Assembly (NCBI GenBank): GCA_009841115.1
Contig: VXML01000067.1
Span: 1-64,000, forward strand
Origin: Gemmatimonadota bacterium
Lineage (GTDB): Bacteria > Latescibacterota > UBA2968 > UBA8231
DNA: 64,000 nucleotides
Reading direction: 5' to 3'
This document shows, one piece after another, positions 1 to 7,380 of the stretch. The notes beneath the pieces are model-generated. The model was given only the letters and a program-made list of their open reading frames with translations. It was not told the DNA's origin and did no database searches. Numbering within the stretch: the stretch's first letter is position 1; each line of letters opens with the position of its first letter. The translations under genes were made by a program, and so were the position numbers.

Positions 1-117
1 AATTCCTGGGGCGGGGGGGGCGCCCCCCGCCCCCCCGCCCGCGCCGCCGCCGGGGGGCCCCCCCCGGGGTGGGGCCCCCCCCCGCGCCCCGCCCCCCCCC
101 CCCCCCCCCCCCGCGGA
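1..117. other. Low-complexity G/C tract at window edge
   Basis: The first ~117 bases are almost only long runs of G and C with no recognisable coding signal. Base 118 onward is ordinary mixed sequence. Such a tract at a contig end is more likely a sequencing or assembly artefact than biology. Confidence 0.7.
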
Positions 118-118
118 A

Positions 119-268
119 CTGGCGCGGGCTAATACCGAGTTGATTTTCGCGTTTGTCGAGTCGCACCAGCGCGGCGGTGCTCGCGTAGAACTGCCGCTTG
201 ACGGGAGCAAATATCGGCTGGAGCGGGATCGCGGGCCGAGGCAGCCGAAGTACGAGCCAGATGCTTAG
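119..268 (+). CDS. 3' end of a gene truncated by the window edge
   Basis: An open frame runs from the end of the GC tract to a TAG at 266-268 and encodes about 49 residues, including ANTELIFAFVESHQRGGARV and YRLERDRGP. Composition and codon use are like the neighbouring genes. The segment resembles the C-terminal tail of Gfo/Idh/MocA oxidoreductases, where a helix with a YESH/VESH-like motif is followed by a substrate-domain strand; this is a tentative family guess. It converges on the minus-strand oxidoreductase, sharing 4 bp at the stop codons. The start and most of the gene lie outside the window or were lost in the artefactual edge. Confidence 0.45.
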   Translation: MARANTELIFAFVESHQRGGARVELPLDGSKYRLERDRGPRQPKYEPDA

Positions 269-1266
269 GTTCTCAGGGCATGGCCGTCGGTTATGCCGCA
301 GCCTTTGAATAAAGTCCGCTGCACGGCGCGGTCGTGTGCGAGGGCAAAGTCCGGCATCTTTTCGCCGCGAATGCACGCGGCTAGCTCTCGCAACAAGCTC
401 GGCGGGGCTGGTCCTGGATCAAGCTCTACGTTCTGCCACTCGCCGGCTTGGTACCCCTCGGTCTCCTGAGCTAAGAAGACGCGCAGCTTGTTCGAGCCGA
501 GTGGCTCGTGCAGCAGGGTGCCTTGGGTTCCGTGGACCTCGATCCGCCGGTCCATGCCGATCTGCATGGCGGTCGTATCCACGATGCCGATTCCATCGCG
601 ACACTCGTGGACGACTACTGCGTTATCGACTTCGGCCCGCTCTCCGTAGTGCTTGCCCAACACGCTTTGGACGGCCACTGGCTCGTCCATCATCGCCACC
701 ATTAAATCCACCAAGTGCCCGGCCATCTCGAAGTACACGCCGCCGTGATAGGCGGTAAATTCACCGTATAGCTGCTTGTGCCAGCCGATTGGCTTGGGAA
801 TGTGCCCGCGATACATAAAGACCTGCCCTAGGGAGCCTGATCCTACCAAGCGCAACATCTCGGCCACTGCCGGATTGTAGCGCCACATATAGGCCATTTG
901 CAGCATCAACCCCTCGTCCTCAGCGAGCTTGTGGAGCCGCTCTAATTGGGCTAGATCGACGCCGGCTGGCTTTTCCAACAACACGTGCTTGCCGGCGGCG
1001 AGCGCCCGCTCGGCATAGTCGAGGTTCTGATACACGTGCCCTTCCACGACCACGGCTTCTGCTTGGCTGTGTAATACGTCCTCGATGGAGTCAAAAACCG
1101 GAATGTCCAGTCCGTATTCCGCCCACCGCTCCAGATTCTGCTGAATCACTGCGGGATCGGAATCGTACATCCCCGCCAGCTCCACCTCGCCCGCCCTTGT
1201 TGCCGCCTCCCGCACGTGCATGGACGCGTGACTATGCCAAGCGCCTAGGAATGCAAATCTCAACAT
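265..1266 (-). CDS. Gfo/Idh/MocA family NAD(P)-dependent oxidoreductase
   Basis: A 333-residue cytosolic oxidoreductase of the usual family length. The N-terminal Rossmann fold begins FAFLGAWHSH and the hallmark EKP motif is at residues 98-100 (LLEKPAG). The C-terminal alpha/beta substrate domain carries GGVYFEMAGHLVDLM, matching the family's G-G...H-x-x-D active-site segment. Family members oxidise or epimerise sugars and cyclitols with NAD(P); the substrate cannot be read from sequence. Its start overlaps the end of the upstream PhyH gene by 7 bp, so the two are probably cotranscribed with the sulfatase as a small catabolic operon. Confidence 0.9.
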   Translation of the reverse strand: MLRFAFLGAWHSHASMHVREAATRAGEVELAGMYDSDPAVIQQNLERWAEYGLDIPVFDSIEDVLHSQAEAVVVEGHVYQNLDYAERALAAGKHVLLEKPAGVDLAQLERLHKLAEDEGLMLQMAYMWRYNPAVAEMLRLVGSGSLGQVFMYRGHIPKPIGWHKQLYGEFTAYHGGVYFEMAGHLVDLMVAMMDEPVAVQSVLGKHYGERAEVDNAVVVHECRDGIGIVDTTAMQIGMDRRIEVHGTQGTLLHEPLGSNKLRVFLAQETEGYQAGEWQNVELDPGPAPPSLLRELAACIRGEKMPDFALAHDRAVQRTLFKGCGITDGHALRT

Positions 1267-2549
1267 GTTTTTGTTTTTCCGTACCAGGTATTCACAAATT
1301 CGTCCACGCCAAAGCCCTCGGGCATCTCGCTGTTAAAGGTGCGCAGGGGCCGGGATTCAAAGTTCGGCGGATCGGCTGCGGGACGAAGGTCAGCGTACAT
1401 GTCGCTGTAGTGCTGGTGGACGCGGGCCTCGTCTTGCTGCAATCGCTCGTTGAGCACGGCCAAGCGGCTTTGCAGGGCCTCGGCCTCGGCAGCGGTAAAG
1501 CGCTGTGCCATGTCCTCGGCGTAGTACGCGGGCGGCGAGCCGTCGACCAGCGGTTTGCGCTCCTGTACGGACATCTGGGCGATCTCCGGTCGATGTAGAA
1601 AGACGACCTTGTTGGCGATCCGACACAATAGCACCACGCTCACCATGCGGCCGGACTCGCCTGGGTGTAGCTCGGCCAAGCAGGTGCGGAATTTTGGCTC
1701 GTCGCGGGCAATCAGCGCGCGGAAGAGCGTTTCAATCTGGTCGCGCTCTTGATCGTAGCACTCGGTCCAGTGGGCGAACTGGGTCTCGGCCGCGGGCGAG
1801 AGGTGTTGCCGGAAGCCATCGGCGTGATACCAGTCGAGATGGTGGTGATATGAGAAGATTTGGCCGCCGAAGGAGCGGTAGCCGAGGTGGATGGTGCGGC
1901 GCATCCGGCTGGTGTACTTGCTGCCCCAGTGCATCATCAGGTTGGGATAGACGATGCCGTCGCCGGGCTGTAGCTCGACGGGGATGCCGCCTTCCAGCGG
2001 CACTTTGGGGTCGAGCATGAGTTGCCGCCGCTGCGCTTCGTTGGTCGGCTGTTTGTGGCTTTCGGGGAGGATCCAGAATACGTCGTCTTCGTAGAGCGCG
2101 ATGTTCCACTGCACGTATCCGGGGGCGTTGGCCATTAGATCCGCTTGCATGCCGCTGAGTGGTGCCTGTTCGGCTGAGCTGGCGTCGCGGTGCCAGTCCG
2201 TGTACCCGTAATCGACCAGCCCGCTGCACAGCGCGCCAAAGGCGGTCAGGGCCGTCACCGGAGCCTGCATGAGTTGGGCGCTGACGCCAAAGGTGGTCTC
2301 GCCGAGGCAAAAGTCGATGAGATCAGCGGTCTCGGCGTCAATCGAATTTATGTTCAGTCGCGGATGGATTTTTTCGTACCAAGCACCGCCGAGCGGATCG
2401 CCGGGTTGGCGCGCGGCCGCAGAGCGCGCCTTTTCCCGGTCCACCATCCACTCGATGGCGAGCCGCATCGCATCCAACCGCTCGGGCGGCACGACGTTGC
2501 GCAAGATCAGATAGCCTTCGCCGCGGAATTGTTGCAGATCGACGTGCAC
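1260..2549 (-). CDS. Phytanoyl-CoA dioxygenase (PhyH) family protein
   Basis: A 429-residue non-haem Fe(II)/2-oxoglutarate-dependent oxygenase-like protein. The facial triad is visible: H120-x-D122 in TDWHRDAS, distal H207 in NLMMHWGS and a 2-oxoglutarate-binding Arg near R218 (RMRRTIHLGYRS). It is longer than typical ~300-residue PhyH proteins because of an extra ~150-residue C-terminal part with no recognised domain. It lies 9 bp downstream of the sulfatase and overlaps the Gfo/Idh gene, suggesting a joint pathway acting on a sulfated or alkylated small molecule. That role is inferred from context only. Confidence 0.85.
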   Translation of the reverse strand: MHVDLQQFRGEGYLILRNVVPPERLDAMRLAIEWMVDREKARSAAARQPGDPLGGAWYEKIHPRLNINSIDAETADLIDFCLGETTFGVSAQLMQAPVTALTAFGALCSGLVDYGYTDWHRDASSAEQAPLSGMQADLMANAPGYVQWNIALYEDDVFWILPESHKQPTNEAQRRQLMLDPKVPLEGGIPVELQPGDGIVYPNLMMHWGSKYTSRMRRTIHLGYRSFGGQIFSYHHHLDWYHADGFRQHLSPAAETQFAHWTECYDQERDQIETLFRALIARDEPKFRTCLAELHPGESGRMVSVVLLCRIANKVVFLHRPEIAQMSVQERKPLVDGSPPAYYAEDMAQRFTAAEAEALQSRLAVLNERLQQDEARVHQHYSDMYADLRPAADPPNFESRPLRTFNSEMPEGFGVDEFVNTWYGKTKTC

Positions 2550-2558
2550 AAATCTCTC

Positions 2559-4001
2559 CTATTGGTTGGGAGATCGCTGCATGGCTTGTTCGATCAAGAG
2601 TCGGTCCTGCTGCGTGGCTTGTTCGATTAAGAGTCGATCTTGCTGGCTTTGCCGCACCTGCGCCTCTATAGCGACCGGGTCCCACTCGGACAGTAGCCGC
2701 TTTTGGAGGACGGCTAGGGTGGCCGCGTGGGCTGGATGGTTCGCTAGGTCGTCGAACTCGTTGGGGTCGGCCTCTACGTCGTATAGCTGGGGAGAATCGC
2801 CCAAGCTGTAGTGGAGCTTGTAGCGGCCGCACCGCAACATGGCCGTGGGCCGCTTCACGCCGTGGGCGAGGTATTCGGAAAATGCTTCGTCCTTCCAGTT
2901 TGCATCTTGCCCTTGTAGCAATCCCAATAGACTATCGCCATCCAACGGACCTGCGCTGGGCGCGTCGGCCACATCGACGATGGTCGCTACCAAATCCACT
3001 AGCGAGACCACTTCGCCGATGTGCTGACCGGCCGGAATTTCCCCGGGATAGACCATTTGCAGCGGCACTTTGGCGGACGCCTCGTACATGCTCGACTTCC
3101 GCCACATGCCGTGCTCGCCGTTCATTTCCCCGTGATCGCTGAAATGCACGATGAGCGTGTTGTCGCGTTGTCCGGTTTCTTCTAGGACGGCGAGGAGGCG
3201 GCCGATCTTCTCGTCGAGATAAGTAATGAGTCCATAGTAACCGGCGCGGGCGCGGCGCACCTGTTCTTCGGGAAAATCGACTCCCCCGAACATGGCCCGC
3301 ATCCGCTGGTGGACGGGGTGCTGGCTTTCGAGGTGGCCGGGGGGGATCTCCGGCATGTCGATTTGGTCGAGGGGATAGAGGTTGAAAAACCGCTCGGGTA
3401 CCACCAGTGGAAAATGCGGCGCAATAAACGAGACATTCAGCGCCCAAGGCCGCTCCTTGCGGGCCGGATCGCGCAGATAGGCCAGCGCTTGTTCCTCTAC
3501 CAGATCATCGACTTCGATCTCTAAGGTCGTCCCCGGCCCGGCTTCGGCGACTCCACCCCAGGGCTTGTCGGCTGGCGGCGTGCCCTTGCTCCAGTCGGGC
3601 GTGCCTCGCAGGACGCCATCTTTGGTCCACAGTTCGGCGTGCAAATCGCGGGCTAGCTGGGAGCGGAAGCCGTGCAGTTGGTCGGGGCCGCAAAAGTGCT
3701 GTTTGCCCGATAGTACCACATCGTAGCCAACGGCGCGCAGCCGATGAGCCCAAGTGACCGCATCCGACGGCAGGGGACTGGCATTGTCAAAGGCTCCGAT
3801 CTGGTTGATGTAGCGGCCGGTCATAAACGACATCCGCGACGGCAGGCAGAGCGGAGAGTTGCAATAGGCGTTGGCAAAGGTTGCGCCCTCGGCGGCCAAT
3901 TGATCCATGAAGGGCGTCTGTACGAGCGGATGTCCGTAGGGGCCGCTGTACATGGGCGCGTGTTCGTCCGTCATAATGAGCAGGATGTTGGGGCGGTTCA
4001 C
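2559..4001 (-). CDS. Sulfatase (alkaline-phosphatase superfamily)
   Basis: A 480-residue type I sulfatase. The N-terminal metal site is NILLIMTDEH and the formylglycine motif is C52-L-P-S-R56 (CLPSR), with C52 expected to be converted to formylglycine. A later HFSDHGEMNGEHGMWRKSSMYE segment provides further metal and sulfate ligands. No signal peptide is visible, so it is probably cytosolic. Homologues hydrolyse sulfate esters of carbohydrates, choline or aryl compounds. The C-terminus ends in an 11-residue tandem repeat, QQDRLLIEQA(T/M), which the core fold does not need. It is the first gene of a probable sulfatase-PhyH-Gfo/Idh operon. Confidence 0.93.
   Translation of the reverse strand: MNRPNILLIMTDEHAPMYSGPYGHPLVQTPFMDQLAAEGATFANAYCNSPLCLPSRMSFMTGRYINQIGAFDNASPLPSDAVTWAHRLRAVGYDVVLSGKQHFCGPDQLHGFRSQLARDLHAELWTKDGVLRGTPDWSKGTPPADKPWGGVAEAGPGTTLEIEVDDLVEEQALAYLRDPARKERPWALNVSFIAPHFPLVVPERFFNLYPLDQIDMPEIPPGHLESQHPVHQRMRAMFGGVDFPEEQVRRARAGYYGLITYLDEKIGRLLAVLEETGQRDNTLIVHFSDHGEMNGEHGMWRKSSMYEASAKVPLQMVYPGEIPAGQHIGEVVSLVDLVATIVDVADAPSAGPLDGDSLLGLLQGQDANWKDEAFSEYLAHGVKRPTAMLRCGRYKLHYSLGDSPQLYDVEADPNEFDDLANHPAHAATLAVLQKRLLSEWDPVAIEAQVRQSQQDRLLIEQATQQDRLLIEQAMQRSPNQ
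2582..2647 (-). repeat. 33-bp tandem duplication in the sulfatase 3' end
   Basis: Two adjacent 33-bp units differ at only a few positions and encode QQDRLLIEQAT then QQDRLLIEQAM. The length keeps the reading frame, so this is a recent in-frame tandem duplication that lengthens the sulfatase tail. Confidence 0.85.
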
Positions 4002-4060
4002 AGGTTGCTCCTAGTTTGCAGGGTGAAAAGTTGCGGCGAAGATAAGCCAAACAGATTCCG

Positions 4061-4489
4061 CTAGCCATCGGCCCGCACGCCCAAGCCGTGGACATAGACT
4101 AATTCGCTGCCGCAGTAGCCCGTCCACAGGACCAAGCCGCCGATTAGTACGCCGAGGGCAATCCACGCATAGAGCGGCCATCCTTCAAGCCGTCCCTTGA
4201 GATGCAGGGGAAAGCGTCCGAGGACGGCTCCCAGTCCCAACAGCAAGGTCCAAGTGGCGAGGGATTCGTGGGTAGCTAACGGCTCAGCGGCTGGCCCATC
4301 CCAAGCCTCGGTTGCGGCTGCGTTGCCGCTGAGGACGGCGGCTGTTGCTGATAGTACGCCCAACACCAGTAAGCCGTACGCTAGGTGGTGCCCGACGCGG
4401 CGACCTAGCCACAGTGCGCCTATATCGCACAGCGGACTCAGCGACAAGAGCACGATGGGGTAGTGGACGATGAAGGGATGCCAATCCAT
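4061..4489 (-). CDS. DUF2231-type membrane protein
   Basis: A 142-residue integral membrane protein with about four hydrophobic segments (near residues 10-28, 33-55, 78-92 and 108-125). It starts with MDWHPFIVHYPIVLL and ends with GSELVYVHGLGV. Both the HPxxVHxPI start and the LVYxHGxGV end are typical of the DUF2231 family, whose function is not established. It lies between the sulfatase operon (same strand, 59 bp away) and the divergent amidohydrolase, with no obvious functional link to either. Confidence 0.8.
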   Translation of the reverse strand: MDWHPFIVHYPIVLLSLSPLCDIGALWLGRRVGHHLAYGLLVLGVLSATAAVLSGNAAATEAWDGPAAEPLATHESLATWTLLLGLGAVLGRFPLHLKGRLEGWPLYAWIALGVLIGGLVLWTGYCGSELVYVHGLGVRADG

Positions 4490-4500
4490 ATTGTATTGTT

Positions 4501-4538
4501 ATTGTTAATAAAACTTGGGATTGTTAATGAAACTTGGG
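4501..4538. repeat. 19-bp tandem repeat in a divergent intergenic region
   Basis: Two adjacent AT-rich 19-bp units (ATTGTTAAT, A or G, AAACTTGGG) differ at one position. They lie between the divergently transcribed DUF2231 and amidohydrolase genes, where operator or promoter sequence would be expected. A regulatory role is only a possibility. Confidence 0.6.
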
Positions 4539-4569
4539 AACGCGACACCTCAAACCGGAGCAATGCCCC

Positions 4570-5868
4570 ATGGCCACGGATCTGTCCCAACACATCGAAG
4601 ACACGCTGCTAATTGATACGCACGAGCACCTGCGCAAGGAGCGCGACTGGGTCGAGAACGGCCCGGACATTTTGCAAGACCTTTTTGGCAACTACGTGCC
4701 CGCCGACCTGATCGCCGCTGGTGCTACCCCCGAGGACTTGCACAAGCTCAACGATGCTTCCGACCCGGACTTGGAAGCGCGCTTTGACCGCATCCGCTCG
4801 GCCTTTACGGCCATTCGCTTCACTGGCTACGGCGAGGCCGTGCGCATCCTCGCGCACGAGATCTATGGCATGGCCGACTTTAGCGGCGACGAGTTGCACA
4901 AGGCGCAAGAAAAGCTCAGCGCTTGGCGTCAACCCGGCGGGCGGCACGAGCTGCTCAGCCAAATAGGCCGGCTGGACCACGTGCAGACCGACGACTTTTC
5001 TTGGCCCTGCCCGCCTGACGAGTCCGGCGTGGACTTCTTTCTCTACGACTTGTCTTGGGCCGCCTTTTGCAACGGCCAAATCGACGCCGAGGCCATTGAG
5101 CGAGAAACCGGCGTGGCCGTCACCGACTTGGCTAGCCTCAAGCAGGGCATGGAAGCCATCTTCGCCGAGCACGGTCCCCATGCCATAGCGGTCAAAGCCC
5201 AGCACGCGTACAACCGCACGCTGCGCTGGGAAGAGCGCGCCGACGCCGACGCAGAGCGCGTGCTCCAACGCCTGCTCCAGGGCACAGAGCTCGACGAGCC
5301 GAGCCGGTTGCTGTTGGGCGACTGGTGCTGGGCGCGGGGCACTGAGCTGGCGATCGAATACGAATTGCCGTTCAAGATCCACACTGGCTACTACGCTGGC
5401 AACGACCGCATGCCCGTTGACCGCATCAAAAGCGGCAACCTCTGCCCCTTGCTGGCCCGCTACCTCGATTGCCGCTTTGTGCTGATGCACATTGCCTATC
5501 CCTATTCCAACGAATTAGTCGCACTGACCAAGCATTACCGCAATGTGTACGCCGATCTCTGCTGGGCGTGGTCGATTGACCCGTACAGTTCGTGTGACTT
5601 TGTGCGCCGCTTTATCCACGCGGCTCCCGCGTCCAAGCTCTTCGCCTTTGGCGGCGACACTGGCTGGCCGACTAGTTCGGTGGCCTACGCGATTCAGGCG
5701 CGTCGCTGGCTGAATCGCGCCCTGCAAGGCGAGATAGACGACGGCCTGCTGACCGAGGCCGAAGCCATAGAGTTGGCGACCCGCTTCATGCGCGGCAACC
5801 AAGAGGCCTGTTTCGACTTGGCTGGGACGCGGCAGGCGCTGCGCGAGACAGCTTCAGCGGCTGGCTAG
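4570..5868 (+). CDS. Amidohydrolase-superfamily TIM-barrel protein
   Basis: About 432 residues from the ATG at 4570. That start has GGAG 9 bp upstream and is preferred over a TTG at 4534 that extends the frame. The N-terminal LIDTHEHL carries an HxH metal motif. Later FKIHTGYY, RFVLMHIAYP and LFAFGGDTGWPT fit the remaining metal-ligand strands of the amidohydrolase-2 / glucuronate-isomerase-like fold. It probably hydrolyses or decarboxylates a small organic acid or lactone; the substrate is unknown. A diverged copy of its last ~27 codons occurs at 6779-6859, on the far side of two unrelated genes. Confidence 0.85.
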   Translation: MATDLSQHIEDTLLIDTHEHLRKERDWVENGPDILQDLFGNYVPADLIAAGATPEDLHKLNDASDPDLEARFDRIRSAFTAIRFTGYGEAVRILAHEIYGMADFSGDELHKAQEKLSAWRQPGGRHELLSQIGRLDHVQTDDFSWPCPPDESGVDFFLYDLSWAAFCNGQIDAEAIERETGVAVTDLASLKQGMEAIFAEHGPHAIAVKAQHAYNRTLRWEERADADAERVLQRLLQGTELDEPSRLLLGDWCWARGTELAIEYELPFKIHTGYYAGNDRMPVDRIKSGNLCPLLARYLDCRFVLMHIAYPYSNELVALTKHYRNVYADLCWAWSIDPYSSCDFVRRFIHAAPASKLFAFGGDTGWPTSSVAYAIQARRWLNRALQGEIDDGLLTEAEAIELATRFMRGNQEACFDLAGTRQALRETASAAG

Positions 5869-5905
5869 AGTGAGGATGTAAGGTAAATCAGTTAGAAAGG
5901 AAACT

Positions 5906-6262
5906 CTATGTCCCCGTCATTCTGCCGGCATCGGCGACAGGACGACGAAGGTGCCTTGTAGAAGCGATGTTCTTGAATAACTGCCGCGACCACGCCTTCT
6001 GCGGATCGGTTACGTAATCCCATAGTTCTCTAGGCAACCAGCCATTTATGGCCTGGGGGTCCATTTCCGAGACCATGAACCACACGTCGGGCAGTCGATT
6101 GCGAAGGATGGAACAGAGGTCCTGAGTATCGAGTGTGGAGACGAGGATGGCAGAGTAAGGAAAAGGCGCAACCCATGTTTGAACGCCCTCGGTGTCGTTG
6201 AGTGCCTCATGTGCTTGCGCTTGGGTGCAGGCTTGGCTGTATGTAAAGAGATAAGATTTCAT
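5906..6262 (-). CDS. Small uncharacterised protein, possibly SinR/Cas2-like fold
   Basis: 118 residues, starting MKSYLFTYSQACTQAQAHEA. It alternates predicted strands and helices in a ferredoxin-like rhythm and contains PDVWFMVSEMD followed by GWLPRELWDYV. The pattern of a short start strand, a central ILVST strand and a C-terminal WF-V-E-D strand recalls small SinR/Cas2-like proteins annotated in accessory regions. I could not verify the match. It overlaps the upstream membrane-protein gene by 4 bp (ATGA), so the two are translationally coupled. The last ~20 residues are basic and low in structure. Moderate GC and its position between duplicated amidohydrolase ends suggest a later insertion. 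Confidence 0.55.
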   Translation of the reverse strand: MKSYLFTYSQACTQAQAHEALNDTEGVQTWVAPFPYSAILVSTLDTQDLCSILRNRLPDVWFMVSEMDPQAINGWLPRELWDYVTDPQKAWSRQLFKNIASTRHLRRPVADAGRMTGT

Positions 6263-6675
6263 GGGGCGTTTTCCTCATCTGTATCGGTCGAAGTAGGTGG
6301 TTTTTCTCCTGGGGCTTCCAGCGGAAGCTCTTCTGCGGGAATTGGGTCAGGTAACTCCTTGGCTGCGATCATCTGTAGCCGCGCTGTTTCGTATCGGTAC
6401 TCCTCTGACTGGAGCCTATCGGGATCGTTTTTGGCAAACGACGCATAATGGCGAAGATAGCTAAGCACAATCCATAGCACTAAGATCACCAATCCAGTGC
6501 TGATAATCGGGCAACTTCTAATTACGAAAGTTGATCGAAACAGCCAAGCGCTCCCAAGAAGCACCGGGATCAGGAGGAGCATAGGAACTAGCGGCCCCAT
6601 AGCTGATCCCCGCTTGATTAGTAGTTTACCGATGTCCTGAAGGCTTGCCAATGCTTTGTGAAACGACGAATCCAT
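6259..6675 (-). CDS. Small two-TM membrane protein of unknown function
   Basis: The ATG at 6675 (MDSSFHKALASLQDIG) gives 138 residues. A longer open frame to 6792 runs into the duplicated amidohydrolase fragment and encodes Arg/Trp-rich non-protein-like sequence, so I reject it. Two hydrophobic segments (residues ~28-46 and ~55-72) form a membrane hairpin. A charged C-terminal tail follows, rich in Pro, Glu and Asp (LPDPIPAEELPLEAPGEKPP). No family is recognised. It is the first gene of a two-gene unit overlapping the small protein downstream by 4 bp. The two may form a membrane-anchored pair; no function can be stated. Confidence 0.5.
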   Translation of the reverse strand: MDSSFHKALASLQDIGKLLIKRGSAMGPLVPMLLLIPVLLGSAWLFRSTFVIRSCPIISTGLVILVLWIVLSYLRHYASFAKNDPDRLQSEEYRYETARLQMIAAKELPDPIPAEELPLEAPGEKPPTSTDTDEENAP

Positions 6676-6778
6676 GCCAGAATAGTAGAGGGCAGACCTA
6701 GAACAGTCAACCAAGCCTCGGCTATGAGTTCGGCCTCCGCGCCAAGGACGCCAACGGGGCGCAGCCTTCACGTGGAGC

Positions 6779-6859
6779 TTCATGCGCGGCAACCAAGAGG
6801 CTTGTTTCGATTTGGCTGGGACGCGGCAGGCGCTACGCCGGTCGCTTTCAGCCGCTTAG
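6779..6859 (+). pseudogene. Duplicated 3' fragment of an amidohydrolase gene
   Basis: The frame reads FMRGNQEACFDLAGTRQALR then a diverged tail and TAG. It is nearly identical in protein and DNA to the end of the amidohydrolase at 4570-5868. The nucleotide changes include silent third-position differences, so the duplication is not brand new. Nothing of the rest of the gene is present upstream. It marks the right border of the inserted two-gene block at 5906-6675. Confidence 0.8.
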
Positions 6860-7154
6860 GTTGCGTCAGGGTAGATCGGTTGGCGGGAAGAACGGAGCCG
6901 ACAGGACAGGTCGCGTCGCCAGTGAAGACAGCAAGTACCGCCATTCCCGTGGAAGAACGTCACCCCGTAGGCGGAAATCCAGAGTGGTCAAGAGCAAACG
7001 CGATCCAAGAATGTGTCGCTTTGTATGACCGCTTACTTGTCTCGTTTTTCCCATTTATAAGTAGTTGTTTTCAAATAACTAATATAAACTTAGCATGATA
7101 AAAAGGCATAAAAAATGTCAGCCATTTTGTCAAGAAAAATGACAGCGGGTAGAT
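6860..7154. other. Intergenic stretch with no gene
   Basis: No convincing coding frame on either strand. The last ~100 bases turn AT-rich and contain an imperfect inverted repeat (ATGTCAGCCATTTT against AAAAATGACAGC near 7113-7146). This could be a weak terminator or vestigial regulatory site at the edge of the methyltransferase relic. Confidence 0.4.
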
Positions 7155-7375
7155 CTAGCCGTCGTGGACGTTGTCGCTCCAACGCCACTGGTCGGGATAC
7201 TTGCCACCCTTGCCCTCGCGGTTGCGGCCCGTGTTGAAGGGTGGGTCGGTGGCGATGAGGTCAACGGTCAATGAGTTCATGCCGCGCAAGGCGGCGGGTT
7301 ATCCATGTGGAAGATGGTGCCGGGAGAAAAATTGAGTTGGGTTATAAAACCTTCTTGGGGTTGGGGGATGGGGTG
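7155..7375 (-). pseudogene. Frameshifted relic of a site-specific DNA methyltransferase
   Basis: Read on the minus strand, one frame gives GFITQLNFSPGTIFHMDN and then breaks near 7285. The next frame continues MNSLTVDLIATDPPFNTGRN, GGKYPDQWRWSDNVHDG and stops. IFHMDN...LRGMNS...VDLIATDPPFN is the characteristic start of beta-class N4/N6-adenine methyltransferases, with DPPF as catalytic motif IV. One small indel restores the expected line-up. The piece covers only about 70 residues, so this is a dead remnant. It lies immediately downstream of the HEPN-motif gene on the same strand and shows that this site has hosted other restriction-modification genes. Confidence 0.8.
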
Positions 7376-7380
7376 GTTTT

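Noticed and set aside
4609-5490. 293-residue minus-strand ORF opposite the amidohydrolase
   Set aside because: Shadow ORF from high-GC codon bias; the plus strand shows clear enzyme motifs.
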